This document shows positions 45,655 to 55,675 of a stretch of DNA of 64,000 nt, one piece after another (the first letter of the stretch is position 1; every line of letters begins with the position of its first letter). The notes beneath the pieces were generated by a model, which was given only the letters and a program-made list of their open reading frames with translations, was not told the DNA's origin and did not search any database. The position numbers were made by a program, and so were the translations under genes. Origin of the DNA: Aphrocallistes beatrix (lineage: Eukaryota > Porifera > Hexactinellida > Sceptrulophora > Aphrocallistidae); NCBI GenBank assembly GCA_963281255.1, contig OY725491.1, positions 1,798,001 to 1,862,000 on the forward strand, read 5' to 3'.

Positions 45655-45975
45655 CTGTAGGGTTTCAGTTGGGGGGGCCCCCCCCATTTCTATCAAATTT
45701 TGGATCCCATTTTGGGGGGCCCCTTCAAATTGGGGGGGGATCCCCCCAATTTTTATTATTATTATCCTCGATTTGGGGGAGCCCCCCCAAATTTGGGGGG
45801 TACCCCCCAATTGTTTCTATTTTAGCAGTCTATATGGGGGGGTCCCCTCCAGAATTGGGGGGTACCCCTCCAAATTAACATTTAGATTTCTGCCTAGGGG
45901 TACCCCCCCAAATTTGGGGGGGGGCCCCCCGATTTTATCATTAGTCATATTTTAATTTGGGGGGGGGTCCCCCCA
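45655..45975 (+). repeat. G-run/C-run block, left copy
   Basis: About 320 bp in which runs of 6-9 G alternate with runs of 6-9 C, often as palindromic cores such as TTGGGGGGTACCCCCCAA, separated by unique A/T-rich spacers. A second copy in opposite orientation is at 47776-48105, with the same spacers in reverse order. Open frames here are compositional artefacts. Confidence 0.85.
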
Positions 45976-47435
45976 TTTGTATTAATGTAGCGATTTCAAG
46001 CTCTAATTATTTCTGGAAACAAGCATTAAACATCGTTAATCTTTAAGATTCTGTATTATTTCGTTGTTTTTTAAAATTTATCTTTGAGTGTGTCTGGGCG
46101 TGTCTGTGTCTTCTATTATAATAATAGAGCATTGAAACCCTATTGATTACGTGTTATTTTTCAAGAATGTAAGCAGTGTGATTCAACTTTGATTAATATT
46201 TAAATATTCTGAATTCGAATTCCGCAGTTTAGATAACATCCTAGGTTGTTTTTACTGGGCCGATATTTATTGTTTAGACGAAGTATTGTGTAATACCAAA
46301 ATAATCGAAGAGGCTTGCTCTCAACGGCTAGTTAGGGTAATCGAGTACGCTCAAAAGTCAAATTTAATAAAATAATCCCTTTGGATTATTTACAAGTTAC
46401 AACAATTAGTGTGCTTTTGTTAACTAATAAAATACTAACACACACTGCTACGAGTGCTACAGATGATACATAGCAGGGGCGCTCAAACTTTCAAATCTAC
46501 AGGCCACTTTAAAAATTAGGCTCCGCCTTACGGGCCACAAATCATAGATCGCCTGTGGCTTTAGTTTAATCAATTTTCAAGCTATAATATTTGACCTCAT
46601 ATTGCATTAACAATGGATTCTACTTGTAAATTCAGGTTATTGACTTAAATTATAATCTTTTGAATGGATTCGAATCACTTGATGTCTCTTTTGAACTCAG
46701 CTTGTTTTCTAGCAAGTGAACAATAGTACTAAACTTAGATTTGAGGTATGCTATGTACTGTTCATAGTAGAATAACATTGCAGAAAAATATACCTAAACT
46801 ACGAAATTTAGCTAATGAGAGTGATAATGTTGCTTGGATTTAACTAAGCTAGAACTCGCCATTTCAATTTAGGTTCTGCCTCCTACGTTATACTTGTGAA
46901 GCTCTAATAATTGATAGAATTCGTAAATGCAAACTATCGTTAGCAAATACTGTATTTATACTAGGAACATTGATGCATTTGTAGAGTATCTATAATTATT
47001 TCTATATGGTGTTTAGAAAAAATTATTATTATCTGACGATTGAAGCACGTCAATCTACTGTATACAAGCACGCTTCGCTTGCTTGCGCTGCGCGGCTTGC
47101 GGACACTGAGTGTCCGCAGATTTACCCAGTGGGTGCTTGGGAATATACGTCGCTTTCTTGTTTTATACTAAGTACGCTGGATTATCATTTGTCTACGGTT
47201 ACATTAATGAAATCAGAACTGTAGCATAAATTTTATTTCTTGATAAATATAATTTACTTCGTATTAAGTCAACTAATCCCGAATGTAAGCCCAATTTGAA
47301 TACACGAAGTTCACATTACTAAAGATTATTATACTTAAATAATCAATTCCAGTCCATGAGTCCAAAAAAGTGCACAATCTCAGTATTTTTGTATTCTCAA
47401 TGTTTTCTCGTTATAACACCACCTTGATCGACCTG
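45976..47435. other. Interior of the 4.08-kb element; no recognised gene
   Basis: Nothing coding is recognised. A hAT-like end lies near 46472 (CAGGGGCGCTCAAACTTTC). A GC-rich repeat head (CAAGCACGCTTCGCTTGC, then GGACACTGAGTGTCC) is at 47066-47145. Confidence 0.4.
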
Positions 47436-48727
47436 TCACGCCTTAACTAGTACGAGGGGAGCAATTGTGGATACCATAACTGGCCGCCCCTTTCCACAAC
47501 AGGTCGGGGCCGGACCAGTCATGGCGTAGAAGCCATCAGGCATTGCACTTTTCAGAATAGTGACCTTTATAAATCGTCTAAAACTATTCGCAGCGGACGG
47601 GGAGAGCAGGGGCGGTTTCCTATGGGCTGACCTCGGTCGAACATCTCTTACGGCTCTGAAATACAATTCAATTATAAATTGTCAGGTTATATCAACATTA
47701 ACTAGTAAACATTAATTGCCAAAACATTAGTAGTAGTAGAAACAAATGGGTAATACTTTTCATAAAATTATAAATGGGGGACCCCCCCCAAATAAAAATA
47801 TGACTAATGATAAAATCGGGGGGACCCCCCCAAATTTGGGGGGGTCCCCCTAGGCAGAAATCTAAATGTTAATTTGGGGGGATACCCCCAAATTCTGGAG
47901 GGGACCCCCCATATAGACTGTTAAAATAGAAATAATTGGGGGGTACCCCCCAAATTTGGGGGGGCTCCCCCAAATCGAGGATAATAATAATAAAAATTGG
48001 GGGGGTACCCCCCAATTTGAAGGGCCCCCCCCCAAAATGGGATCCAAAATTTGATAGAAATGGGGGGGTCCCCCCCAAATATGGGGGAGCCCCCCCAACT
48101 GAAACCCTACAACGCCTATGATCGTCGTTAAACGACTATTCTTCCCTACCCAATTCACATTGAACATTTCCTAAACATCATTAACGAATTTCAAGAACTC
48201 AACAGTTTAGTTCTGGTTTACACTGTTCTTATCCATCATATAAGCTAACAGTCCGGCTGAAGTTGACTAATAGAAAATCTTAAGGGCCAAAATTACATTT
48301 CGCCTTTCCAACCTGACAACCAGCAGGCTTGTTAGGTTGGAAAGGCGAAATGTCCCGATGTTAATTTGGAGCACGTTTAGTTAAATTGCACTTGTCCGAA
48401 TTTAAAAAAAGGTATTTATGCCCACGTTTTTCTAGTAACGAGGATTGCATTTACTAAATTTGGGGAAGGCAACACTTTTTCTTGGTCTTTTAAATTCAGT
48501 CAATTGTTTCTACCCAACTTGAGTATGTATATGCATGATTCTAGAATAATGAACTACATTACTTAAGAAATCACTCACCCGTGATCTTGTTGTTCTGGTA
48601 GTATCACACGTCTTGGGTGGCTCGATACCATTTTCACGACGAGCACCATCTTTAGGAAATTGAGAAACTTCATGAAGTGTTCTACTCCTCTGTAATTGGA
48701 AGTCGAGTCAGGCACGAGACAAGACAT
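47436..48727 (-). CDS. Predicted two-exon small protein inside the 4.08-kb element
   Basis: Exon 1 runs from ATG 48727 (MSCLVPDSTSNYRGVEHFMK) to 48579, followed by a strong donor GGGTGAGTG. Exon 2 runs from 47655, after the acceptor TTGTATTTCAG, to the stop at 47436. The join keeps frame (phase 2) and gives about 122 residues. Exon 2 is basic, with FRRFIKVTILKSAMPDGFYA and a CCGKGRP segment. The frame extends upstream of the ATG through a hydrophobic stretch (VLFCCILFILLIY) that would suit a signal peptide, but I find no in-frame ATG for it; an upstream exon could provide one. I do not recognise the family. The 923-bp intron contains the right G/C-run block and the hairpin at 48295. Without transcript evidence it stays a prediction. 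Confidence 0.35.
47776..48105 (-). repeat. G-run/C-run block, right copy (inverted)
   Basis: Inverted partner of 45655-45975, sharing spacers such as 'atttctatcaaattttggatcc', read here on the minus strand. Next to it, at 48105, is a GCCTATG end matching the CATAGGCG-type termini seen elsewhere, so the block may be a separate small element inserted twice. Confidence 0.8.
48295..48353. repeat. 59-nt hairpin with 25-bp stem
   Basis: ACATTTCGCCTTTCCAACCT and five further bases pair with the downstream arm; only one position is a mismatch, and it would be a G-U pair in RNA. The 9-nt loop is CCAGCAGGC. It lies in the predicted intron of the gene at 47436-48727. Pre-miRNA-like structure or a tiny palindromic MITE are both possible. 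Confidence 0.7.
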
Positions 48728-49337
48728 CTCGTCCAAATGATTTATGCAATTAGTATTGTCAAGTGAGGTATTATAAATGAGTAATATAAATAATATGCAG
48801 CAAAACAATACATTATTGTAATCCACTAGTGTTGTATGTGAAGTAAATATAAATATTGTGGTTACATAATATTTTCAAAATGAATATTTAAACAACCATG
48901 AACTCACAATATGAGATAATTATATAGTTGATAATAACAGTTATTTAATTAACGGTTTTAGGATTGAAGTATTTAACCAATCCATGGTACCAATTTTTTG
49001 GTGAGTGCCATTGCCTTAGTATATAGAATGCTATGGTATATTATACTTGTATTATTCTTCCAACCTCTATTTTAGATCTCTCAATTTTTCAAATCAAAAA
49101 AGATACATTGTAATTCTTTACAAATGTTAATTAACTATTGTACCATGATAACTCTAGATAAGTCATGATTCTAAATTATGAATTATATTTGTGGAATCAT
49201 GATGAAATCCTGCTGATTGTGAAACTGTCTAGGACTCTAGGTAGTACATATTTCAAATTAAACATAAATCTCGAGAAGAAACAAAAGGATCCATTAATAG
49301 GTAATCCTCTATATTAATTCAATTGGTTCTTTTCAAT

Positions 49338-49431
49338 TTTACTGAGCACAAGGATTTGTCCTGTTATATAAAGTCAATTCCTTAATTCTCTCATCTTCGG
49401 ACCTACTACCGATTCTGATAATTGATATTTG
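49338..49431 (-). pseudogene. Fragment of a ZNFX1-like helicase gene
   Basis: About 90 bp match 42727-42825 inside the ZNFX1-like exon (TCCT(G/T)TTATATAAAGTCAATT, 'cttaattctctcatcttcgga', 'gattctgataat'), with substitutions and a small gap. It is bracketed by direct repeats of about 35 bp (GATGAAATCCTGCTGA...TGTGAAACTGTCTAG at 49200-49236 and 49441-49475). It is too short to be functional. Confidence 0.8.
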
Positions 49432-49478
49432 TGATGTTATGATGAAATCCTGCTGAATGTGAAACTGTCTAGTTACTA

Positions 49479-49893
49479 GGGCATTAGTCGATCCTCAAAA
49501 AAAGGATCTAGATCCAGATCCTGATCCTAACTTATAAAAGGATCTTCGATCCGATCACGATCCCCAAAAGGATCCTTTTAATAATAATCAGAGGACTATC
49601 ATTTTTAGTACAGCTCCTGGAAGGAGATGCCTTATGGCATGTGGGGCGTACTAGTGCTTAAGTTAGTATTCAAACCATAAAAACACATTAAAAAATATAT
49701 TTAATCAACATAAATTTCAACACTTTCACCTCCAACTTTGGATTAAAAAGAAAAAGGATCGGATCGAATTCAGTAAAAGTTTCGATCCGATCCCGATCCT
49801 ACTTTTAAAAAGGATCGTCGATCCGATCGCGATCCTCAAAAAAAGGATCGCGATCAGGATCTTTCGATCATGGATCGAAAGATCCTAATGCCC
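49479..49893. mobile_element. 415-bp GATC-rich element with 5-bp duplication
   Basis: The ends GGGCATTAG and CTAATGCCC are inverted. TACTA flanks both (49474-49478, 49894-49898). The interior holds more than twenty GATC tetranucleotides in patterns such as GATCCGATC, GATCCAGATC and GGATCGCGATC, arranged so that both arms can pair. A copy of the TAGTACAGCTCCT...GGAGATGCC motif lies at 49605-49635. Confidence 0.75.
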
Positions 49894-50134
49894 TACTAGT
49901 TACATGATTCAAATTAAAGCTAATTACATAAAGCCTTAACAAATTATTTGCAATAAAATGATAAATATAAAGCGCGAAATGTTACAACTTGTACACATCA
50001 ATCAATCACTCTAATTAACGCGAAAGAAAAATAATAACCAAGGAGAATGCAAAGACACGATCCTAAGCTTTTTCACTAATGACACTAGTAGACTAATTGG
50101 TTGTTGACAAATCCAGTTTATTCGGTGCTCGTAG

Positions 50135-51236
50135 CCATGGTCTACTTAATATACGGCTATATATGTCACCGAGAAGGCCATAAAACGAAGAGGCCAGTCT
50201 TAACAAAGTCAAAATTTAATTAGACCGATAAATCAAAAACCGCTTCCGATAGACATTTGAAATGTATTATTACCATATACAAACATTATATCAGAGTATC
50301 CAATTTCGCTGCCAAAAATTTGAAATGTCATCATGTGATTGGGCAATAGGCTCTTTTTAGAGTGGAAAATGTTGCTGTTCCAGCTCATATTAAACATCAT
50401 TATCTGCATTTCTAATGCTTGATTTTTTGATGGAGCAACAATAGGAAGACCTCAAGCCAAAAAATCTGAAAATTTTAGTTGGAATGTCTATGCATTCCTC
50501 AGTTGCTATGGAAACAAAAAAATTACATTTTTAAGCCATAACTCGAAAAGTATAGATCGTAGACACTAAGAATTATACCATTTAATCCGTAAACTATTAC
50601 TTCCTATATGAGAATAACACTATTCACATGTCTATTTTCAATAAGTTCTGAGTTATCTAGGATTTTGTCACATCTCATTACTTCTCTATAGATCGTGATA
50701 AAATCCTAGTTAACTCAGAACTTATTGAAAGTAGACATGTGAATAGTATTCTTCTCATATAGGAAGTAATAGTTTACGGATTAAATGGTATAATTCTTAG
50801 TGTCTACGATCTATACTTTTCGAGTTATGGCTTAAAAATGTAATTTTTTGTTTCCATAGCAACTGAGGAATGCATAGACATTCCAACTAAAATTTTCAGA
50901 TTTTTTGGCTTGAGGTCTTTCTATTGTTGCTCTATCAAAATATCAAGCATTAGAAAGGCAGATAATGATGTTTAATAGGAGCTGGAACAGCAACATTTTC
51001 CGCTCTAAAAAGAGCTAATTGCGCAATCACATGATGACATATCAAATTTTTGACAGCGGAATTGGATACTCTGATATAATTTTTGTATATGGTAATAATA
51101 CATTTCAAATGTCTATCGGAAGCTGTTTTTGATATATCGGTCTAATTAAATTTTGACTTAAACTGGCTAAAACTGGCCTCTTCGTTTTATGGCCTTCTCG
51201 GTGACATATATAGCCGTATATTAAGTAGGCCATGTC
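50135..51236. repeat. 1.1-kb near-perfect palindrome (foldback)
   Basis: Arms 50135-50671 and 50695-51234 are complementary over about 540 bp with scattered mismatches and small indels, separated by a 23-nt spacer. No coding sequence lies in the arms. The outer ends read CCATGGTCTACTTAATATAC and its near complement; I could not define a target duplication. Confidence 0.9.
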
Positions 51237-51256
51237 GTAGCTATCCCACATTGACA

Positions 51257-51805
51257 ATGGAAGATAAAAATAAAGTCTGGGAGGAAATAGCAAGGAAACC
51301 CTATGAGAAATATGGGGAAATGCGAACTAGAGACCAAAAAATGGTATAATATCCTGAGTAAGCACAAACCATCCAGGGGAAGGGGAATGAATGTTTTGAG
51401 GATATAGAATCGGGATGGATCTTATCACGAGTTCAGTGGGGACTGCGGATGAAAATTTGATGGTCATTAGTCCAACTCCTTCATTGGCTTCACAAAAAGA
51501 TGAACGAGTTTTTTTCCCATCAAAGAGAAAAAATATCAAGTGAAGATATGTATGAGATAAAGAAGAGTTTGTTGGATAGTGAAGAGGAAAAGAAGACACT
51601 GCTTAGAGGTATAGCTTCCAAGTTGGAAGAATTGAATGCTAAATTCGGTCGAGTAATCGGTCTACAAGAGTGGATTGCTAAGGATCAATCCCAACTATGT
51701 TCTCTATTGGCTTCCCAAACGCATCCTTCATTTACCCCACAGCCAGCAGGTTTATTCTCCCATCTTCCTATCACACCACCGCATTATCCTCCAAACACAG
51801 ATTAG
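51257..51805 (+). pseudogene. Myb/SANT-like DNA-binding protein, frameshifted
   Basis: From ATG 51257: MEDKNKVWEEIARKPYEKYG, then RTRDQ, a frameshift, then KKWYNILSKHKPS. This order (acidic start, Trp, a second Trp in KKW) is typical of the Myb/SANT-like trihelix domains of NAIF1-like and Harbinger-associated proteins. After another frame change comes SPTPSLASQKDERVFFPSKR, then a final open frame with helical charged sequence (EEEKKTLLRGIASKLEELNA) ending at 51805. At least two frame changes and a stop make it non-functional. It starts about 20 bp beyond the palindrome and is in the orientation leading away from it. Confidence 0.6.
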
Positions 51806-52269
51806 TTTATTCGTGCGATTAGTAAATTAATGTAGTTTCTATTGTTTAAGTCAAACCAGGACTGGGGTTTTTAGGGCTCGGTTATTTTGGTTTTCTCCAG
51901 GGCGGTTAACCGTTTGCCGATGTTAATATTAATTGGTAGAAATATGGATTTTTAGAATAATATTTAACTTGATATTGAAAAATTTGATAATTTAAGCGAC
52001 ATCTTGTATACGATAAAACCACATTGGTACAAATCAATAAATTATATTAACAACTATTTGTGAATGGTAGGGCCTTAGAAATAATTCTAAAATTTGAACT
52101 ATTGTATGAACCTCGTATGGAGATCTCACGCTACTAGAATATTCCTGGTTTACTAATATAAATTTGTAAGAATCTCACGTAACAGTCCCTAACCAAAGTC
52201 TAATCTGACTGGCATATGCACGACCAATATAGTTCACCGTTTACATGTATCAAAAACAATAATCTAACT
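51806..52269. other. No gene; dispersed repeat
   Basis: 51870-51960 matches part of 34240-34330 in inverted form ('gggctcggttattttggtttt', 'aattggtagaaatatgga'). 52180-52260 resembles 24895-24970 ('accaaagtctaatctgac', 'gcacgaccaatatagt'). Nothing coding. Confidence 0.4.
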
Positions 52270-52412
52270 CAGCGCTGTCCAACAGGCGGCCCGCGTTGCG
52301 TCCAAAATGCCTCTATCCATACCCATCCCGAGTGCACGCCCCTGTATTGCGGCCCGCCACTAAATGGTATGAAGTAGTTGCGGCCCGAAGTAAATATAGT
52401 TGGACAGCCCTG
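52270..52412. mobile_element. 143-bp hAT-type MITE with 8-bp duplication
   Basis: The ends CAGCGCTGTCCAAC and GTTGGACAGCCCTG are inverted. ATCTAACT is duplicated exactly at 52262-52269 and 52413-52420. The interior has GGCGGCCCGCG-type sequence common to this hAT group; a decayed relative is at 55676-55800. Confidence 0.85.
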
Positions 52413-52627
52413 ATCTAACTCTCTGATCTAAACTACATATTCACTCCAATTATGGATATTAACTACAGTGCAATGTGGTTTGGCTATACTAGTTGCTCGA
52501 GACAAGATTCGCATATCAAGTCGCTAAAAACCCAAACCCGTTGCCTATGAGTGTAATCTTGGATCGCAATTTAATACTCCCAAAAAGAAAAAATTGAATA
52601 TTTAAAGATCAAGGAAAAAATCAAGGA

Positions 52628-53285
52628 TTACAAAGTTCTAAGCAATTCAATGAGTCGTTTCTTCTCTCCCAACTCGGTAGATCGGCTGGGATCTGAATCT
52701 GAAGCGATACCATCACCCATATGCTCTATAAAGTCTGACACAACTGACTTCACACTAGCAATGCTATCTCTCTTCTGTTCTAAAAGCTTGAAAAGCCTCT
52801 CTTTTAGAAAAGAAGGACCATTACAGATAGCCTCTACCATGATGAGATCTATTTGCTGCAACACAAATAATCCACCGTCTAAACGTCTCAAATACACCAT
52901 TTCCTCATCCAATGTCTCATCTTCGCTACTTTCCAATTCTCTAGCAATTGTTGCATCAGACTTAGAACTTCTGTGTTTGTAGACAAAATGCAGTTCTACG
53001 AGTCGCTCCGCCTTTTCCATATCTTTTTCAATAAACTTTGCAAGAACTCTATCCTTCAGGGATCCATGCGCATTCTGAAGGAGACTCAACAAGATGGATA
53101 TAACGTGTTCATCCTGCTCCATTCCTGAAATAGCGTTTTTCTTGCATGCTTTGTTCGGCAGCATGAAGAAGGGGAAGATAGTGCGGAGTCCGTAGAGTTC
53201 TACGAATTTAACACAATTGTGCACTCCCTCTCTTCCATGGAGAGCATGATTGAGGACCTTCAGGGCTGAGCGCCTACACATCTTC
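52628..53285 (-). CDS. CTNNBL1: 3'-terminal exon of beta-catenin-like protein 1
   Basis: After the acceptor TTTTTGACAG the exon encodes the last ~217 residues: KMCRRSALKVLNHALHGREG, LYGLRTIFPFFMLP, an EHVISILLSLLQNAHGSLKD stretch, YLRRLDGGLFVLQQIDLIM and the end EKKRLIELLRTL with a TAA stop. This aligns with the C-terminal part of CTNNBL1, an armadillo-type protein of the Prp19-associated spliceosome complex (human protein 563 residues). About 340 N-terminal residues are missing. The frame is clean. No upstream exon is recognisable on the minus strand to the window end, where DOMON genes intervene. Either introns are very long with nested genes, or this is a displaced 3' fragment. Confidence 0.85.
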
Positions 53286-54666
53286 CTGTCAAAAAGAATT
53301 GAGATAAATAATAGGGGACTACAATTTGATCAGCTCCTTATGCATGGCTAGAAGAGTTTGATTAAATCTCTCACTATAATGATGTAGCTCAATTGAAACC
53401 TCATGCGAGTAAACTTTCTAATTATCCACTGTCCAACTAATTTAATTAACATTGGACTGCACTGAACTGATGATTCTGGAATAGCATTCTATATCAGTCG
53501 AAATATAGTGAAAAATGCTAAAAATTTAATAGAACTGAGAGCATGAGTTGCTAAACATATGGTGAATAAATTATTTAATTTATTCATCATATATTTAGAA
53601 ACTCGTGCGAAGTTCTATTAATTTTATCTTAGGAGAGAATTTTATGAATGGATTCAAGTTTTAAATTTAATTCTCGTAAAAGTTACATTTAAATCAGATT
53701 TCTTCACTAAATTTGTCATTGGAATTTGAAAAATGCATTTTAGATACGTAAGCGTAAGTAAGTCTAGTGCATAGCTAGGAAAATGAATTACTAGGCGGGG
53801 AATCAAAAGAATGTGCGAACAAATAACATGGAAGAGATATATCACCAATAACAAGTTAGGTCCCTTGCTACGTTCGTAGTTAGAAATGTCTATCAAATTG
53901 AATAATTATCCATAATCAAAGGATACAAAACTTCAGTAAATTTGAGTTATCATAGCCCTCACACCTTCAGAAAATGCCTGGCCACCAGTTTAATTAAACC
54001 CTCCGATGGGGATTTTTCTATTTATAGTAATTACCCCAAACTTATATGGCTGCCCCGTTAAAAATAGTTTAAACCGGAAATGACGCCACACGTTCCTGTG
54101 GCGACGAAGGTTAATTATGCGATGAGTCTCGGTAACTGTTGTTATCTTTGGAATTCCACAGAAATTGTCTGGAGACATATAACTTTCTGATATCCATTTC
54201 ACATATCAATAACTTTAAATTTCAAAGTAATTATCTCTAAGTTGATGAAGCAAATAAATAAGCAATACTAAAGCAATTAGGATTTAAAGTGGCAATATTA
54301 ATTAAGAACCCAATTAACTTATAATGATTAATCAAACATTTGAAACGAGTTAATTAATGAGATTTTAAAATGCAATCCTAATCAATTGGAAATTAAACAC
54401 ATTTCAATTGCAATTAATACGGAGTCTAATCTGAGTATTTAATGAAAATTGATTTAACATTTAATCTCTTGCATCCTATCCACCCAATTAATATTAATTT
54501 CACTAAACCATTCGATATAAACTAACTATATACACTTTCAAATTAATAAAATATTTGAAATAACAATCACATCAGTCAACTAATCTCAAAAATAGGAGAG
54601 TAAATACGCAAAAATAACAGAAATTATCACTCTAAAGTAGGGGAAGATGGTACACAAGACAGGAAA
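53286..54666. other. Between CTNNBL1 exon and DOMON gene 1; foldback only
   Basis: 53524-53625 forms an imperfect foldback (AATAGAACT...GAATAAATTA with its complement). No CTNNBL1 or other exon is recognised; open frames at 53654-54202 have no family. The rest is AT-rich. Confidence 0.45.
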
Positions 54667-55320
54667 TCACAAAAATGCATAGGAAGCAAAGAGCAATGCA
54701 AGCATTGCGTAGATGAACCTCACTGCTGGAATGATAGTAGTAGATCCAGATCCAACTGCAGTGGTTATTACGGGCCTGCTAGATGAAACACAACGGTTTG
54801 AGCCGTGGTATACTATGTTTCCAGAAGTATAAGCACCACGAGCCAACAGAATCCAATATCCTTGCGGGTTGTTAAGCATTGGGGTGCGAGTAACTGGAGA
54901 TGTGAATGTGCAGTTCAAGATGCTTCCGGAATTGGCATAGGATACAGCTGTCAGCAGCTGTGTAGAAGAAATAGGAGGGAGAGCACGTGCTGAAGCGAAC
55001 CTCTCCTGAATATTGACACCAGCACTACCGGTACGGTGACATAGGAAAATGTACGTGTTTGGCATGTTATTGGTTTCAGAGAAACCAATGGCAATCCAAC
55101 CAATGGCAGCATTTGAATATTGCATTTGGAATTGCACAGCATTGTCTCCTGTTGTGTAAATGGTAGCGATGTTTTCGTTGGAGGGATTGGAAGTCTCAGC
55201 ACAGTTAGAGAAGTAATAGCAGGCTTTACCCGCAGTGTTACACCCGTTAGTTATCTGCGCATTTATTATACCCTGATAGAAAAAGAGCAAAGTCGCAAGG
55301 CAGATAAGTAATTTAACCAT
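54667..55320 (-). CDS. Secreted DOMON protein 1, GPI-type C-terminus
   Basis: 217 residues from the ATG at 55320. Signal peptide MVKLLICLATLLFFYQGIINAQ. The DOMON domain follows (about 25-175), with VQFQMQYSNAAIGWIAIGFS and the CYYFSNCAE cysteines near its start; INGCN-type N-terminus ITNGCNTAG. DOMON domains bind haem or sugars in secreted or membrane proteins such as ferric reductases. Here no reductase membrane domain follows. Instead the chain ends with a small-residue stretch (GSGST) and a hydrophobic tail VRFIYAMLALLFASYAFL, as in GPI-anchor signals. The frame is open upstream to a TTG, but ATG 55320 gives a clean signal peptide. It is a paralogue of the genes at 57907-58559 and 60554-61210. 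Confidence 0.85.
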   Translation of the reverse strand: MVKLLICLATLLFFYQGIINAQITNGCNTAGKACYYFSNCAETSNPSNENIATIYTTGDNAVQFQMQYSNAAIGWIAIGFSETNNMPNTYIFLCHRTGSAGVNIQERFASARALPPISSTQLLTAVSYANSGSILNCTFTSPVTRTPMLNNPQGYWILLARGAYTSGNIVYHGSNRCVSSSRPVITTAVGSGSTTIIPAVRFIYAMLALLFASYAFL

Positions 55321-55375
55321 TATCCCTGATTGAAGAATTGATGCAAATATAATGTTGTAACATAACAAACTTTCC

Positions 55376-55383
55376 CTTTTATA
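55376..55383 (-). promoter_or_regulatory. TATA box of DOMON gene 1
   Basis: TATAAAAG on the minus strand, 55 bp upstream of the ATG. About 40-60 bp further upstream lies TAGTCTATAGGCTCTG (55425-55445), which is also found upstream of the other two DOMON genes. Confidence 0.6.
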
Positions 55384-55675
55384 GAAAGACCAAGTTTGTT
55401 AAGTAAGGAGAACAAGATAGACTGTTCAGAGCCTATAGACTAATAGTAGTAATTCATATTTTAACAAATTTAACGCTAGTTAAACAAATGTATAAGAAGA
55501 GTGGTTCCACCTAGAATTAAATATGTTTCTAGGTTAACTTATCCAGATAGCAAACTGCTGATACAATGATTTTCAAATTTAAAAAGATATATAAAGTCGA
55601 TTATCTCTAATTGTCCATGTTCTATAATAGTCTACATCGATCCTTCAACGTGTAGACAATTACTATAGTGAAGTG

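Larger units (their letters stand above)
44959..49035. mobile_element. 4.08-kb element with ~75-bp TIRs and 7-bp target duplication
   Basis: The left end (44959-45034) begins CATAGCATTCTATATACTAA; the right end (48961-49035) is its complement with about three mismatches. GTATATT is present at both outer edges (44952-44958 and 49036-49042). Inside are a pentanucleotide microsatellite, two G/C-run blocks in inverted orientation, a predicted two-exon ORF and a hairpin. No transposase motif is visible in any frame, so if mobile it must be non-autonomous, or its transposase is of a kind I do not know. CA...TG ends and a 7-8-bp duplication allow hAT or P-like affinity. Confidence 0.75.

Noticed and set aside
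47066-47145. Treating the GC-rich head (CAAGCACGCTTCGC...) as a tRNA or other structured RNA gene
   Set aside because: It has strong hairpins but no tRNA cloverleaf or A/B-box arrangement, and identical heads start the dispersed repeats.
45600-48167. Open frames in the G/C-run blocks rich in Gly and Pro
   Set aside because: They are open on both strands and in several frames because of the composition, and have no conserved features.
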